From positions 1-19,888 of the forward strand of contig BNWJ01000013.1 in the NCBI GenBank assembly GCA_025998735.1: 19,888 nucleotides of DNA. The letters run 5' to 3'. Origin of the DNA: Alphaproteobacteria bacterium (lineage in GTDB: Bacteria > Pseudomonadota > Alphaproteobacteria > UBA3830). Positions 7,411 to 13,616 of the stretch are shown one piece after another. The stretch's first letter is position 1; every line of letters starts with the position of its first letter. The notes beneath the pieces were generated by a model, which was not told the origin of the DNA, made no database searches, and saw only the letters and a program-made list of their open reading frames with translations. A program made the position numbers and the translations under genes.

Positions 7411-7650
7411 TAGACCTGTTGCAAAAGCCGCCAGGAGCTGTTGATTATCAGTGCCCAAAATTGGCCTATGCAACATGTCCAATATATACCAAATTGAGTC
7501 GAGAATATTGGTATTGGTCCGTTGGTGCAACCATTTCAGAGGCCCAAAAGGCCGTGAAATCATGAAAAAATCTGATATAGTAGACATGTTGCGTAGGCCG
7601 ATTTGATCCCTGATAATCAAGGGCTTCCGGTAGCTTTTGCAAAAGGTCTA
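7411..7650. mobile_element. 240-bp MITE-like element with long terminal inverted repeats
   Basis: The ends at 7411 (TAGACCTGTTGCAAAAGC) and 7650 (reverse complement TAGACCTTTTGCAAAAGC) match, and the similarity continues through about 70 bases (7411-7480 and 7581-7650) at roughly 80 percent identity. The centre of about 100 bases holds another hairpin (ATTTCA, GGCC, a 4-5 base loop, GGCC, TGAAAT). There is no transposase frame. The element could be a TA-flanked insertion starting GACC and ending GGTC, as for families that duplicate TA or a YTAR target, but the exact target duplication cannot be fixed from one copy. It sits between bamD and the promoter of the OTU gene. The 81 bases to its left hold nothing recognised beyond a possible 14-codon frame. 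Confidence 0.78.
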
Positions 7651-7684
7651 GTATGTTGAGCGTCAAAAACGCCACATTGTCTCT

Positions 7685-7745
7685 TGACTGTTATCTTTTT
7701 TTTATTGTACTGCTCTTGACTGTCATCTCTTTTTGTTGTACTATT
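7685..7745 (+). promoter_or_regulatory. duplicated promoter segment of the OTU/UIM gene
   Basis: A segment beginning CTCTTGACTGT and ending TTGTACT is present twice with a 32-base period. The downstream copy has TTGACT (7717-7722), a 17-base spacer and TACTAT (7740-7745), a near-consensus sigma-70 promoter about 32 bases before the start codon. The upstream copy keeps TTGACT (7685-7690), but at 17 bases has GTACTG, a poor -10. The gene also has a strong Shine-Dalgarno region (AAGGAGAAGGAA), so high expression is expected. Confidence 0.7.
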
Positions 7746-7777
7746 ATAGATAGGTCTTTTATATAAAGGAGAAGGAA

Positions 7778-9907
7778 ATGAAAAAACTGATGTGTGGAGC
7801 CTGTGCAATGGCAATGGTGTCCGTTGTACTGAACGGAGCTGTTGAGGCTGCGAGTGAGGCTAAACGGCAAAGGGGGAATGGTAGGGGGGAGAAGCCTGTA
7901 ACGTCGGCGCCGCCGCAGTGGCAGCCAGCACCAAAGGCGAAGGCAGTAGCACCAAAGCCGCCGGTGCTAACGCCGCAATCGCAGCAAGAAGAGGACGATT
8001 GGGAGGTTGAAATTGCAATGCAGAAGTCGCTTGCGGAGGCAGATGAGCAAGATTGGGAGGTTGAATTTGCAATGCAGAAGTCACTTGCGGAAGCAGATGA
8101 GCAAGCAAAAAAAGCAAGCTCATCGCCGTCATATTCTAGTAGCTCGTCGTCGCCGTCATCTTCGGGTAGCCCATTGTCGCCGTCATCTTCGAGTAGCTCG
8201 TCATCGCCGTCATCTTCTAGCGGCTCATCGTTGCCGCCATCTTCGAGTAGCTCATCAATGCAGAGAGGGGGGGGGGCGGCTGGAACGAAACCAGCAAAGC
8301 TGGGACCGAACCAGGCTGGGGGGCAGTTGGGACAGGCGCCGCAGCAGCCAGAGCCAAGGAAGACGTCGCCAAAGGCGAAGGCAGTAGCAACAAAGCCGCC
8401 GGCACTAACGGCGAAAGAACAGGAAGAGTGGGATGTTGACTTTGCAGTGCAGATGTCACTTGCGGGTGCCGAAGAGCAAGCAAAAAAAGCAAGCTCATCG
8501 CCGTCGCCGTCATCTTCGCGTAGCCCATTGTCGCCGTCATCTTCGAGTAGCTCGTCATCGCCGTCATCTTCTAGCGGCTCATCGTTGCCGTCATCTTCGA
8601 GTAGCTCGTCGTCGCCGTCATCTTCGCGTAGCTCATCGTCGTCGTCATCTTCGAGTAGCTCATCGTCGCCGTCATATTCGCGTAGCTCGCCGTCGCCGTC
8701 ATCTTCGCGTAGCCCATTGTCGCCGTCATATTCTAGTAGCTCATCGTCGCCGTCATATTCGCGTAGCTCGCCGTCGCCGTCATCTTCGCGTAGCCCATTG
8801 TCGCCGTCATATTCTAGTAGCTCGTCGTCGCCGTCATCTTCGAGTAGCTCGTCGTCGCCGTCATCTTCGCGTAGCCCATTGTCGTCATTTTCTAGCGGTT
8901 CATTGCAGTATGTTAAGCTCTCAAATGGAGAGCTCAAAACGATATTGAGAGATGTATTAAAACAAGCATCTGGTTCAATTGAAGCACTGCGTCCGTTCCG
9001 TACTTCCAAACTTTTGGACTATGCGCAGCGGAAGGCGATAGAAGGCCTGATTGCCCAAAAAAATGTTTCTGTGATATATGAGGATTCTAACCGTTTTGAG
9101 ACTCTTGTAGATACCGTTGGGAGGTCGTCACGTGACGGAGTGGACCTGATGCCTGGAAGTTTTCTCGAAGTTGCCGGAAAACGATACTGCTTAAGTCCGA
9201 TTCCCCCTGATGGAAATTGCGCTCTTTCCGTCCTTGGGATTACCCGACGCGATCTCGTCAAGTTTCTACAGGCCATTTTGAAAAGCGACGATCCGCGATT
9301 AGAAGCCGCCAGAACTTATATATCCAAGCGCCTATTACAAGAAATACAATTTTTGTTTGAAGCTCGCGGTGGTTGTTCTGTAAGCCAATATCGTTGGTGG
9401 AACGAGTTGCCCAAAGGCACGAACGATCTAGACAAGATTTTACTTTATCTCAACTTTTTTGTTGAACCGATAACACCTGATTTTACAGCAATGTTTGAAG
9501 GAGTTGATCCGAATTTTCTTGATCTCGGATACGCCCTCGGAGAGATTATGGCTTTGGCCTTGCAGAAAAATTTGCACATTATTTGGATTCCTTTCGATGG
9601 TGACGGACGTGATCTCCCTCAGCGTGCCCTACTCATATCAGCAATTTACGGCCGTCCCGACGAACTGGAGCGAAATGCCAACAATCTCCTTGCGGATGGC
9701 GCAGCGCCTCAGGCCATTCTGGAAGCTTTAGATTTGTCAGATGCCGCCAAAGCAATGGCTCTGGCGCAGCAAATTTTGCCGCTGAATGTGAGATTAAATT
9801 CAACTTTGGAAGACGACAACGTAGTTCTATTGCATAGACATGGTAACCACTATGACCGAGGAATACTTGCTCCGGATAAAGCTCCCGTTCAACCAACAAA
9901 GAAGTGA
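7778..9907 (+). CDS. secreted OTU-like cysteine protease with ubiquitin-interacting motifs and Ser/Pro-rich linkers
   Basis: The 709 residues fall into clear parts. Residues 1-25 form a Sec signal peptide (cleavage near AVEA). A Pro/Ala/Lys linker follows. Two tandem ubiquitin-interacting motifs (72-88 and 91-106) each carry acidic residues, then AMQKSLAE, matching the acidic-hydrophobic-A-x-x-x-S-x-x-acidic rule. Next come a Ser/Pro tract (114-160), a repeat of the PKAKAVA-KPP linker with a third, weaker motif (AVQMSLAG, 216-232), and a second Ser/Pro/Arg tract (239-374). The globular C-terminal domain begins near 376. It contains DGNCALSVLGI (478-488), where Cys481 is the likely nucleophile, and ends with HRHGNHYDRGI, where His691 followed by Tyr-Asp fits the OTU His motif. 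OTU enzymes remove ubiquitin, so a host-directed deubiquitinase is inferred. How it leaves the cell is not shown by the sequence. It is monocistronic under its own promoter, with ATG 8 bases after AAGGAG. Confidence 0.75.
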   Translation: MKKLMCGACAMAMVSVVLNGAVEAASEAKRQRGNGRGEKPVTSAPPQWQPAPKAKAVAPKPPVLTPQSQQEEDDWEVEIAMQKSLAEADEQDWEVEFAMQKSLAEADEQAKKASSSPSYSSSSSSPSSSGSPLSPSSSSSSSSPSSSSGSSLPPSSSSSSMQRGGGAAGTKPAKLGPNQAGGQLGQAPQQPEPRKTSPKAKAVATKPPALTAKEQEEWDVDFAVQMSLAGAEEQAKKASSSPSPSSSRSPLSPSSSSSSSSPSSSSGSSLPSSSSSSSSPSSSRSSSSSSSSSSSSSPSYSRSSPSPSSSRSPLSPSYSSSSSSPSYSRSSPSPSSSRSPLSPSYSSSSSSPSSSSSSSSPSSSRSPLSSFSSGSLQYVKLSNGELKTILRDVLKQASGSIEALRPFRTSKLLDYAQRKAIEGLIAQKNVSVIYEDSNRFETLVDTVGRSSRDGVDLMPGSFLEVAGKRYCLSPIPPDGNCALSVLGITRRDLVKFLQAILKSDDPRLEAARTYISKRLLQEIQFLFEARGGCSVSQYRWWNELPKGTNDLDKILLYLNFFVEPITPDFTAMFEGVDPNFLDLGYALGEIMALALQKNLHIIWIPFDGDGRDLPQRALLISAIYGRPDELERNANNLLADGAAPQAILEALDLSDAAKAMALAQQILPLNVRLNSTLEDDNVVLLHRHGNHYDRGILAPDKAPVQPTKK
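7997..8104. repeat. 54-bp tandem duplication encoding two ubiquitin-interacting motifs
   Basis: Two 54-bp units begin at 7997 and 8051 and encode near-identical 18-residue stretches (DWEVEIAMQKSLAEADEQ and DWEVEFAMQKSLAEADEQ). The few base differences are mostly silent or conservative, so the motif has been copied recently and kept. Confidence 0.85.
8492..8899. repeat. in-frame Ser/Pro/Arg minisatellite of the OTU gene
   Basis: The coding DNA here is built from short units such as TCGCCGTCATCTTCG and TAGCTCG, all multiples of three, encoding SPSSS, SRSPLS and SPSYS blocks. Within it an 81-bp unit is directly repeated (starting near 8671 and 8752) and encodes 27 identical or nearly identical residues. 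A related shorter tract lies at 8117-8257. Such tracts change length readily without breaking the frame and would act as a flexible spacer between the ubiquitin-interacting motifs and the protease domain. Confidence 0.85.
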
Positions 9908-9926
9908 TCTTTTTAGGAAGTGGGGT

Positions 9927-10003
9927 AGTGTAGACATGTGTTGATTTTTGATTAAGTCATTGGAATTTCAAGAGGCTTAACAAAATTACCCCATGCCTAC
10001 ACT
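9927..10003. repeat. imperfect long hairpin downstream of the OTU gene
   Basis: AGTGTAGACATG (9927-9938) pairs with CATGCCTACACT (9992-10003) with one mismatch, and inside it a TTTTGATTAAG arm faces CTTAACAAAA. This could serve as a terminator-like structure for the OTU gene, whose stop is 20 bases upstream, or be the remains of a small palindromic mobile element. No T-tract follows the outer arm. Confidence 0.45.
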
Positions 10004-10190
10004 CTCATCAAATAAAGGATCTCCGCCGCAGAGCATCGGGGTATTTAGTAGATTATTGGATTTATAGTGGCTTTTCCTCCTCATCGACAAACTCAAGCGC
10101 GTTTTTTAAAAAGATGTGAACCTTTACTAATTGTTAACGTTTTCTCGATATGATACAGTTAGCGGCTATGGTTTTAAAAAATGCTGAAGC

Positions 10191-10391
10191 ATGAAGAAGG
10201 TCAAAGTTAATTCAGAGATCCATGGTAGATTTCTGAAAACCGCAGGAATGGCAGGAGAAGCAGCAGAAAGGAATATTTTACTGCTTCTTGAAGTGTATCA
10301 CGAACCTGTTTTTTCAAAAAACACGGGCATCGATGGTGCAATTTGCTGCGCTTTCTTAATTTGTTATGCTCCCAAAAGCGAAAATGGGTGA
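10191..10391 (+). CDS. doubtful small ORF, 66 residues
   Basis: An ATG at 10191 opens 66 codons (contains GMAGEAAERNILLLLEVYHE). There is no Shine-Dalgarno sequence, an in-frame TGA lies six bases upstream, and no family is recognised. A weak promoter-like pair (TTGTTA, 17 bases, TACAGT near 10131-10159) precedes it. It could be a real small protein, a gene remnant or chance. Confidence 0.22.
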   Translation: MKKVKVNSEIHGRFLKTAGMAGEAAERNILLLLEVYHEPVFSKNTGIDGAICCAFLICYAPKSENG

Positions 10392-10415
10392 TGATAAGTA
10401 AAGTTATTGGTAAAT

Positions 10416-10445
10416 TTGCAATTTTGAATCAGAAAGGTGTATTCT
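10416..10445 (+). promoter_or_regulatory. possible promoter of the SemiSWEET-kinase pair
   Basis: TTGCAA (10416-10421), an 18-base spacer and TATTCT (10440-10445) form a moderate sigma-70-like pair 27 bases before the ATG at 10472. An overlapping TATAGT at 10446-10451 is an alternative -10 element. Confidence 0.35.
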
Positions 10446-10471
10446 ATAGTGGGCTATAAGGAGTGGTTTAT

Positions 10472-10732
10472 ATGGAATATATTATCGAAGTGGTGTTTGG
10501 TTTTGGAATGTTCATAAATGCCGTGCTGTTTATACCTCAGGCTGTAAAAATATACAAAACTAAAAATGCTGACGGCGTTTCTCTGGCGACCTTTGTGGGG
10601 TTCTGTGTAATACAATTATTTACAGTTTTGCACGGCTACATTCATCAAGATTACGTTTTAATGTTTGGCTATGCACTAAGTTTTGTGTTTTGCGCAACAG
10701 TTACTTTTTTAATCTTTTTATATAGGAAATGA
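10472..10732 (+). CDS. SemiSWEET/PQ-loop family small membrane transporter
   Basis: The 86-residue protein has three hydrophobic segments (about 4-26, 38-55 and 62-83) and the PQ-loop signature at 21-38, where IPQAVKIYKTKNADGVSL matches the PQxxKxxKTKSxxGxS pattern. Bacterial SemiSWEETs work as homodimers and pass sugars or related small solutes across the inner membrane. The substrate here cannot be told. ATG 10472 is chosen over the GTG at 10463 because AAGGAG ends 8 bases before the ATG and overlaps the GTG. Only 12 bases separate its stop from the sensor kinase start, so the two are likely one transcript. Confidence 0.85.
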   Translation: MEYIIEVVFGFGMFINAVLFIPQAVKIYKTKNADGVSLATFVGFCVIQLFTVLHGYIHQDYVLMFGYALSFVFCATVTFLIFLYRK

Positions 10733-10744
10733 TGTGAGGTACAA

Positions 10745-13153
10745 ATGAATAGCGACATTAATAGCAGTTGCACTGACCGCCCCGAAAAAGAAAATAGTCA
10801 ATGCGAAATCGAGTCCACTGTAGCGTCTTTTCGTAATCTAGCAGCGCAAGCACCAATAAAAAATGCCGTTGTGTACTTTTGGGAGAGTCACACAAAAAAT
10901 CCAGATGATAAGCAAAAAGTACAAGCAGCAATTGATTTAATTCCAAAGAGATTCGATCTATTTACTTGTGAAAAGTTTGAAGTTCGTACTGGCTATTTAA
11001 GTCGTTATAATTATCTAAAGAAACCTTATAACGAATCCTCTCTTGAAGAATTAGAAGTTGCTATTGCTAGAGGAGAAAACCAGCAAGTAGAGTGGATAAA
11101 ACGATGCGAACCTAGACTATGCGATTTTGTGAAAAAGAATTGGCAAGAATGTATCGGTAAAGTTAATAATCCACATTATGCTTCCTGCAAAGAGCTGTTA
11201 ATGAGAAACATACAGGATGACGAGTCTTTTGCTCGCGCCTATGTAGAGAGTGCGAATAATTATGCAATTAAACGAGGTACAAATAAAGAAAATGGTCTAT
11301 TATATTTAATTGAAGAAAATGCTTGGATATTAAGCCTGCCGCTACTACATCCAGACAAACAAATATATATAATTCATGTGGGTAATGTCACGGACTCAAC
11401 AACTATACTATTTTCCACATTCGATTATCTTGGAAACTCAGCCAAACTTCTGTTTCCATATTTTGAGAATAAGACGTTTTCTAATATCGCTGATTTCCAG
11501 ATGGAATATAAAAACAAAAGCAATTATGGATATTTTGTCAATAACAAGGAATTAGTTAGCACGCTTACGCAAGCGAAAAGAGAGCAAAACTTAACTAGAG
11601 AGGATCTCTTAGAACTGTTGATAGAAGAACGTTCAGAGAATGAGCTTCTGCACAATATAATTGGGAAGCTACCAGGCCATGTCTATTGGCTCAGCAGGAA
11701 AAATGTATATCTCGGTTGTAATGATACTCAAGCAAAGCATCTTGGACTAAATTCACGAGATGAAATTGTTGGAAAAACTGTTTTTGATTTGCTGCCTGCA
11801 GAAGAAGCAAGAAAACATTTCAACATTAATAAAATGATTATTGAAAAAGAAAAATCATACTCTGGAGAAGAAAAAGCCTCTATGCATAATGGGTTCAGAA
11901 CTTATCTATCACATAAAATTCCGCTTGTTAATAGTTCCGGGAAAACAGTAGGTTTATTGGGAATATCGGTAGATATTACTGATCGCAAAAAAGCAGAAGA
12001 GTTGCGACTCAAAAACAAAATGCAAAAAGCTAAACTTGAAGGACAAAAAATTATTTACGATCAAATAGCTCATGATATTCGTTCTCCGCTAGCAGCGTTG
12101 TCTATGATTACAAAAAACTGCAAGGGTCTTTCGGAAAAAGAACATGTTGCACTGAGAAATCTCGCAACCAGCATTGAGAATATTACTAGCGACTTGCTGA
12201 ATAAGTATAAGGAAAGCAAAGAAAAAGAATCTGTCGAACCTACCTTCTCTGAGCAATATATATCCATCTATATTAGTTTGTTAGAAATCCTTAACAACAA
12301 GAGATATCAATACAGAGATCTGGATGTGACATTCAATTTCTCCTGTGATCCTTTGAGCAATTTTGCCTTTATAAGAGGAGATTATTCCGATTTCTGCCGA
12401 ATGATATCTAACCTCATCAACAATTCCGTTGAAGCTCTTGAAGGCAGACAAGGAATTATAGAAGTATCTTTTACAGTCAAAAACCAAAAGGTCGGAATTG
12501 CCATAAAGGACGGTGGGAAGGGTATGCCTAAAGAAATGGTCGGCAAATTTATGCGCAATATTCCTGTCGGCAGCACTAAAGAAAGCGGATATGGTATTGG
12601 AATGCAGCAGGTCAAAAGCACGCTGCAACAAATGAATGGTCAAATGTCCATTAAATCTACTGAAAATGTTGGTACTGAAATCACGCTCCTATTTCCGGAG
12701 TCTGAGCCTCCTGTTTGGGTTACTGGACAGATTGTATTATACAAAGGCGAAACCGTTGTTGTATTGGACGACGATCCGTCAATTCACAGCGTTTGGGAAA
12801 ATCGGCTAAAGGAATACTCAAGCGATATCACCATAAAGTATTTTACACAAGGTAGTGAAGCAATCGATTATATCAATTCATCAAAGGAGAAAGACAAAAT
12901 CCTTTTGTTAGCCGATTATGAGCTGAGAAATCAGGATATAAACGGTGTAGATGTAATAGAAAAAACCAACATGCAAAAGCAGTCTATTCTAGTAACGAGT
13001 GTATATACGTATAAAATGGAAAATTTTTCCGAAAAAGCAAAGTTCCTCAAAATGGTCTCAAAACTATACATGAATGAGATTCCTGTTGTGATGGAAGAAG
13101 CTAAAGCAACCGGAAAAGCAGATATTGTTTTCATTGACGATAACAAAACCTAG
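10745..13153 (+). CDS. hybrid sensor histidine kinase with a cyclodipeptide-synthase-like N-terminal domain
   Basis: There are 802 residues and no membrane segments. Residues 40-245 resemble tRNA-dependent cyclodipeptide synthases. PKRFD is followed by GYLSRYNYL and an EELEVAIARGE block like the family's DxLxRYN...A..G stretch. Then HYASCKELLMRNIQDDESFA stands like the family's Y...D..F segment, and YLIEENAWILSLP keeps Tyr187 and Glu191 in the YxxxE spacing, with a Pro 8 residues on and a His at 211. The usual GxSxxNS nucleophile loop is replaced by FWESHTKN. A PAS domain lies at about 300-415, the HisKA box has His443 in IAHDIRSPL, the ATPase N box is NLINNSVEAL (556-565), G1 is DGGKG (589-593), and G2 is GYGIG (615-619). 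The receiver domain has DDD at 675-677, phospho-Asp724, Thr751 and Lys773. The last residues, ADIVFIDDNKT, look like the first strand of a second receiver domain cut short. Start: GAGG before ATG. The signal and output partner are unknown. Confidence 0.8.
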   Translation: MNSDINSSCTDRPEKENSQCEIESTVASFRNLAAQAPIKNAVVYFWESHTKNPDDKQKVQAAIDLIPKRFDLFTCEKFEVRTGYLSRYNYLKKPYNESSLEELEVAIARGENQQVEWIKRCEPRLCDFVKKNWQECIGKVNNPHYASCKELLMRNIQDDESFARAYVESANNYAIKRGTNKENGLLYLIEENAWILSLPLLHPDKQIYIIHVGNVTDSTTILFSTFDYLGNSAKLLFPYFENKTFSNIADFQMEYKNKSNYGYFVNNKELVSTLTQAKREQNLTREDLLELLIEERSENELLHNIIGKLPGHVYWLSRKNVYLGCNDTQAKHLGLNSRDEIVGKTVFDLLPAEEARKHFNINKMIIEKEKSYSGEEKASMHNGFRTYLSHKIPLVNSSGKTVGLLGISVDITDRKKAEELRLKNKMQKAKLEGQKIIYDQIAHDIRSPLAALSMITKNCKGLSEKEHVALRNLATSIENITSDLLNKYKESKEKESVEPTFSEQYISIYISLLEILNNKRYQYRDLDVTFNFSCDPLSNFAFIRGDYSDFCRMISNLINNSVEALEGRQGIIEVSFTVKNQKVGIAIKDGGKGMPKEMVGKFMRNIPVGSTKESGYGIGMQQVKSTLQQMNGQMSIKSTENVGTEITLLFPESEPPVWVTGQIVLYKGETVVVLDDDPSIHSVWENRLKEYSSDITIKYFTQGSEAIDYINSSKEKDKILLLADYELRNQDINGVDVIEKTNMQKQSILVTSVYTYKMENFSEKAKFLKMVSKLYMNEIPVVMEEAKATGKADIVFIDDNKT

Positions 13154-13275
13154 TATCTTTAAATCAAGCAACAGAATTAGCTAAACTGTTGTTGGGTGAG
13201 GCGGAGAGAAGTCGTTGATGCACTTCATTCCTGAATGGGCGCATTGAATTTATGGAATTCGCTGATAACTTAAAA

Positions 13276-13316
13276 CCGGACATTTCTAAATTGCACGACC
13301 GGACATTATCAAATTG
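13276..13316. repeat. direct repeat resembling an insertion-sequence end
   Basis: CCGGACATTTCTAAATTG (13276-13293) and CCGGACATTATCAAATTG (13299-13316) are direct repeats with a 23-base period and 2-3 differences. Insertion sequences of the IS21 type carry several such direct repeats at their ends, so this may be a solo end left after deletion of an element. No transposase frame is nearby. It lies 122 bases after the truncated end of the kinase gene. Confidence 0.5.
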
Positions 13317-13340
13317 TGCTTACAGATTCGCATTTTTATC

Positions 13341-13369
13341 TTGAAAAATAGGTGGTTTTTGTGTAAACA
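13341..13369 (+). promoter_or_regulatory. possible promoter of the rpmF cluster
   Basis: TTGAAA (13341-13346), 17 bases and TAAACA (13364-13369) lie 51 bases before the rpmF start. The -10 match is only moderate. No better pair was seen in the spacer. Confidence 0.35.
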
Positions 13370-13419
13370 GTATGTGTACGAGTGTATCGTGTATTACTTT
13401 ATGTTTAGGAGAGAATGTC

Positions 13420-13608
13420 ATGGCAGTTCCAAAGAAAAAAATATCTAAGTCTCGCAGAAATATGCGCAGGTCGCACCTGGCGCTGACGGCGGTCAATTCC
13501 GTTGCATGTCCCAATTGTGGCGAATCAAAATTGCCGCATCATGTGTGTAATACCTGCGGTGTCTACAATGACAGACAGATTTTGAAAGACAAACGTCAAG
13601 AAGCCTAG
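13420..13608 (+). CDS. rpmF: 50S ribosomal protein L32
   Basis: The 62-residue protein matches bL32. The N-terminus [19 protein letters not shown] contacts 23S rRNA, and a four-cysteine zinc site is formed by CPNC (30-33) and CNTC (43-46). The start ATG is 9 bases after AGGAG, and upstream in-frame codons are not conserved. It heads the fatty-acid cluster, as in many Alphaproteobacteria, and is followed by plsX after only 8 bases. Confidence 0.97.
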   Translation: MAVPKKKISKSRRNMRRSHLALTAVNSVACPNCGESKLPHHVCNTCGVYNDRQILKDKRQEA

Positions 13609-13616
13609 CGCTGTCG

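Larger units (their letters stand above)
10004..10471. other. gene-poor region before the SemiSWEET gene
   Basis: No recognisable gene is present apart from a doubtful 66-codon frame. The region is AT-rich with scattered stops in all frames. A short minus-strand open stretch ending near 10069 reads LKNALEFVDEEEKPL before a stop and may be the tail of a lost gene. This is weak. Confidence 0.4.

Noticed and set aside
8492..8899. Short regular repeats that might suggest a CRISPR array
   Set aside because: There are no unique spacers of constant length. The units are multiples of three within one open coding frame, and no cas genes are present.
7759..9009. A 416-codon minus-strand frame rich in Asp/Glu/Leu repeats opposite the OTU gene
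   Set aside because: It is the antisense shadow of the Ser/Pro repeats, lacks a start context, and its acidic repeats follow directly from the TCGCCGTCATC units. The plus strand has the signal peptide, promoter and recognisable domains.
13154..13200. CAACAG/CTGTTG hairpin after the kinase as a terminator
   Set aside because: The stem is only six bases with an 11-base loop and no T-tract follows.
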